Positions 3,996 through 5,953 of a stretch of 5,953 nt of DNA are shown one piece after another. This stretch comes from Chloroflexota bacterium (GTDB lineage: Bacteria; Chloroflexota; UBA6077; JACCZL01): NCBI GenBank assembly GCA_013695975.1, contig JACCZL010000619.1, forward strand, positions 1-5,953, read 5' to 3'. Within the stretch, counting starts at the first letter, position 1; every line of letters begins with the position of its first letter. The position numbers and the translations under genes are program-made. The notes beneath the pieces were generated by a model. The model saw nothing but the letters and a program-made list of their open reading frames with translations. It was not told the DNA's origin and did no database searches.

Positions 3996-5612
3996 TCATT
4001 CACTTGGCTTCGGCACATCCGCCCCGGCCAGGCCGACGGCCCGCTGGGTCTCGGCTCTTGCCCGCTCCCGTTCGCGTTCGACCAGGACGCGGCGCAGGAT
4101 CTTGCCGGAGGCCGACTTGGGGATCTGGTCGACGACTTCGAGCAGGCGGATGCGCTTGTGGGGGGCCACGCGCTCGGCGACGAAGGCCCGGATCTCGTCG
4201 CCGCTCGCTTCCCCCTTCAGGACGACGAACGCCTTGGGAACCTCGCCGGCCTCCTCGTCGGGGCTCGGGATGACGGCGGCGTCGGCGACCGCCGGATGCG
4301 CGAGCAGGATCGCCTCCAGCTCGGCGGGAGCGACCTGGAGGCCCTTGTACTTGATCAGCTCCTTGACTCGGTCGACGATGTAGAAGTAGCCATCCTCGTC
4401 GGCGTAGCCAACGTCGCCGGTCCGGAGCCAGCCGTCGGCGTCGATCGTCTCGGCGGTCGCTTCCGGGCGATTGAGGTAGCCCCGCATCACCTGGGGACCG
4501 CGGATGCGCAGCTCGCCGTTTTCGTTCGGGCCGAGGTCGGCGCCGGTCTCGAGATCGACGACCCCACATTCGGTGTTCGGGATGCAGGCGCCGATCGAGC
4601 CGGGCTTGATCCGGTCCGCCGGCGCGCTGTGGGTCACCGGGCTCGTCTCGGTCAGGCCGTAGCCTTGCTTGACGCGGCAGCCCAGCCGCTCCGCGCAGGC
4701 CTCGGCGACGTTGGCGCCGAGCGGGGCCGCGCCGGAGACGATCATCCGCAGGGCCGACAGGTCGTAGTTGTCGACGACCGGATGCTTGGCCAGCGCCAGC
4801 ACGATCGGCGGGACCAGGTAGCCACGGGTCACGCGGTGGTCCTGGACAAGCTGGAGGAACGGCTCGAGCTCAAAGCGCGGCATCGTCACGATGGTGGCGC
4901 CGGCGGAGAGGCCCATGTTGAGGATCACCACCAGGCCGTAGATGTGGAAGAAAGGAAGGATCGCGATCAGCGTGTCACCCTCGTCGACCCGCTCGAGGTA
5001 ATCGAACTGGACGATGTTGGCGACGAGGTTGCGGTGGGTGAGCATGACCCCTTTCGGCAGGCCGGTCGTCCCACTCGAGTAGGGCAGGGCTACGAGGTCT
5101 TCGCGCGGGTTGATCTGGACCTCTGGCGGCTGGCCGCCGCCGGCCAGGAGCGATGCGAACGGCGTTGCACCCGCCGCCTCGCCGAGCACGAATACCTCAC
5201 GGATGTTCGACCGTTGCGCCGCGTCGAGCGCCTTGTCCATGAACTGGGGAATGGTGACCAGGTAGGTCGCGCCCGCGTCCTGCAACTGGGCCGCCAGCTC
5301 GTCGGCGGTGTAGAGTGGGTTGACGGTGGTCACGATGCCGCCGAGCGACGCCGCGGCGTGGAAGGCGAGGGCGTACTCCGGCAGGTTCGGGCTGTAGATG
5401 GCGACGACGTCGCCGTGGCGGAAGCCACGCTCGGCGAGGCCCGCCGCTGCCCGCGAGATCGCCGCGGCGATCTGGCCGTAGGTGAGGGTGCGGCCGCTCG
5501 GTCCGTCGACTAGGGCCGGCTTGTCGGCCAGCTCCCCGGCTCGGCGCAGGACGTATGGCGTGAGCGCCAGCTCGGGGATTGTGACCTCGGGATAGGGACT
5601 TCGGAACGTCAT
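3996..5612 (-). CDS. Acyl-CoA ligase of the 4-coumarate/fatty-acid type (AMP-forming)
   Basis: A complete 538-residue ANL-superfamily enzyme that activates a carboxylic acid with ATP to an acyl-AMP and then to the CoA thioester; it is presumably cytosolic. Motifs in order: P-loop YSSGTTGLPKG (178-188), the HIYG segment lining the acyl pocket (223-226), the adenine-binding QGYGLTET (316-323), GELRIRGPQVMRGY (366-379), the TGD aspartate (398-400), the hinge/ribose region IVDRVKELIKYKG (412-424), APAELE (428-433), and the catalytic lysine in KSASGKILRR (K504). The length fits 4CL-like members. A charged tail (ERERERARAETQ, 513-523) extends past the last motif. Box II, GEICIRG in plant 4CL, is GELRIRG here, so the substrate (aromatic or fatty acid) is open. 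ATG 5612 is chosen because GGGAGG at 5619-5624 lies six bases upstream; longer starts add a low-complexity leader. The gene is 123 nt downstream of a same-strand SDR. Confidence 0.95.
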   Translation of the reverse strand: MTFRSPYPEVTIPELALTPYVLRRAGELADKPALVDGPSGRTLTYGQIAAAISRAAAGLAERGFRHGDVVAIYSPNLPEYALAFHAAASLGGIVTTVNPLYTADELAAQLQDAGATYLVTIPQFMDKALDAAQRSNIREVFVLGEAAGATPFASLLAGGGQPPEVQINPREDLVALPYSSGTTGLPKGVMLTHRNLVANIVQFDYLERVDEGDTLIAILPFFHIYGLVVILNMGLSAGATIVTMPRFELEPFLQLVQDHRVTRGYLVPPIVLALAKHPVVDNYDLSALRMIVSGAAPLGANVAEACAERLGCRVKQGYGLTETSPVTHSAPADRIKPGSIGACIPNTECGVVDLETGADLGPNENGELRIRGPQVMRGYLNRPEATAETIDADGWLRTGDVGYADEDGYFYIVDRVKELIKYKGLQVAPAELEAILLAHPAVADAAVIPSPDEEAGEVPKAFVVLKGEASGDEIRAFVAERVAPHKRIRLLEVVDQIPKSASGKILRRVLVERERERARAETQRAVGLAGADVPKPSE

Positions 5613-5654
5613 GACACGCCTCCCTCCGGTGTCCTGCTCGTCGGCGATCCGATC

Positions 5655-5671
5655 GCGGGGGATGCCCCCGC
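5655..5671. promoter_or_regulatory. Strong hairpin in the ligase leader
   Basis: Perfect 7-bp arms GCGGGGG and CCCCCGC are separated by ATG (plus strand). It ends 43 bases before the ligase ATG. It overlaps the likely start site implied by a TATCAT -10 candidate at 5681-5676 on the minus strand, so it could be an operator over the start site, an mRNA-stabilising 5' stem, or the end of the SDR transcript. No T-run follows. Confidence 0.4.
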
Positions 5672-5675
5672 CGCC

Positions 5676-5681
5676 ATGATA
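5676..5681 (-). promoter_or_regulatory. Candidate -10 box for the acyl-CoA ligase
   Basis: TATCAT on the minus strand is one mismatch from TATAAT, about 64 bases before the ligase start. No good -35 partner is visible. If real, the ligase has its own promoter in addition to any readthrough from the SDR. Confidence 0.3.
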
Positions 5682-5735
5682 CCCGACCCCCTGACCACAT
5701 CGGGCGGGGCACATGCGGCGCGATGTAGGCCGAGC

Positions 5736-5953
5736 CTACCAGGCAGTGGCGCCGCCGTCGACGGGGAGGACCTGGCCGGTGATGTAGCCGGCCGCCGCGG
5801 AAGCGAGGAAGACGACGACGCCCTTGAGCTCGCCCTCACGGCCGGTCCGCCCGAGGGGGTTGCCGCGGCGGACAGCATCGCCTCGGTTTTCCAGGATCCA
5901 GCGAGTCATCCTGGAGGGGAAGAAGCCGGGCGCGACGGCGTTGACCAGGATGT
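5736..5953 (-). CDS. Short-chain dehydrogenase/reductase, C-terminal part only
   Basis: The last 71 residues of a second SDR enter from the right window edge. The visible segment starts at the strand after the catalytic helix, ILVNAVAPGFFPSRMT (1-16), where the NAVAPG motif closes over the cofactor nicotinamide. It continues with NPLGRTGREGELKGVVVFLAS (31-51) and the canonical end YITGQVLPVDGG (57-68), then stops at TAG. This ending is typical of the tetrameric SDRs such as 3-oxoacyl-ACP reductase-like and gluconate 5-dehydrogenase-like enzymes. The glycine motif and catalytic YxxxK lie outside the window, so cofactor and substrate cannot be judged. It is a different subfamily from the SDR at the left. 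A small dyad (TAGGC/GCCTA, 5726-5738) overlaps its stop. It is on the same strand as the acyl-CoA ligase and may share its pathway. Confidence 0.93.
   Translation of the reverse strand, partial: ILVNAVAPGFFPSRMTRWILENRGDAVRRGNPLGRTGREGELKGVVVFLASAAAGYITGQVLPVDGGATAW

Noticed and set aside
4158..5513. Long rightward open frame (451 codons) opposite the ligase
   Set aside because: It is antisense to a full-length, motif-complete acyl-CoA ligase; its length follows from the GC-rich codon pattern of the true gene.

Overview
The window is high-GC DNA (clearly above 60% by eye, with third codon positions mostly G or C). It has a compact bacterial layout, strong GGAGG-type ribosome sites and frequent GTG starts. 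This fits a soil-type high-GC bacterium, most likely an actinomycete relative. That placement is inference: there is no rRNA or marker gene here.

Left part (1-2016): a LysR-type regulator runs leftward off the window edge and is divergent from a rightward pair, a classical short-chain dehydrogenase/reductase (SDR) followed 60 nt later by a four-helix DoxX-family membrane protein. The 101-nt divergent gap carries a lysR promoter candidate and a small inverted repeat. The arrangement suggests a LysR-controlled redox pair whose substrate cannot be read from sequence. Just after doxX there is a very good ribosome site leading into only 13 codons.

Middle part (2035-3707), all leftward: a two-gene unit (92-aa and 113-aa small proteins joined by an ATGA overlap), then about 250 nt of palindrome-rich non-coding DNA containing a LexA-box-like site. 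A VOC/glyoxalase-fold protein follows, then a stretch where the coding phase seems to jump (56-aa frame), then a 93-aa helical protein of unknown function. The end of that last gene contains a perfect 28-bp palindrome facing the end of doxX.

Right part (3708-5953): an intergenic stretch with a promoter candidate and a short rightward coding-like fragment, then a complete 538-aa acyl-CoA ligase of the 4-coumarate/fatty-acid type. Upstream of it is the C-terminal end of a second SDR entering from the right edge. The SDR and ligase point the same way, 123 nt apart, and may belong to one acid-activation/oxidation pathway, although a promoter-like site and a strong hairpin lie between them.

No mobile element, CRISPR array, tRNA or rRNA was seen. 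The most unusual items are the 28-bp palindrome, the small overlapping gene pair, the phase-shifting region after the VOC gene, and the LexA-like site.
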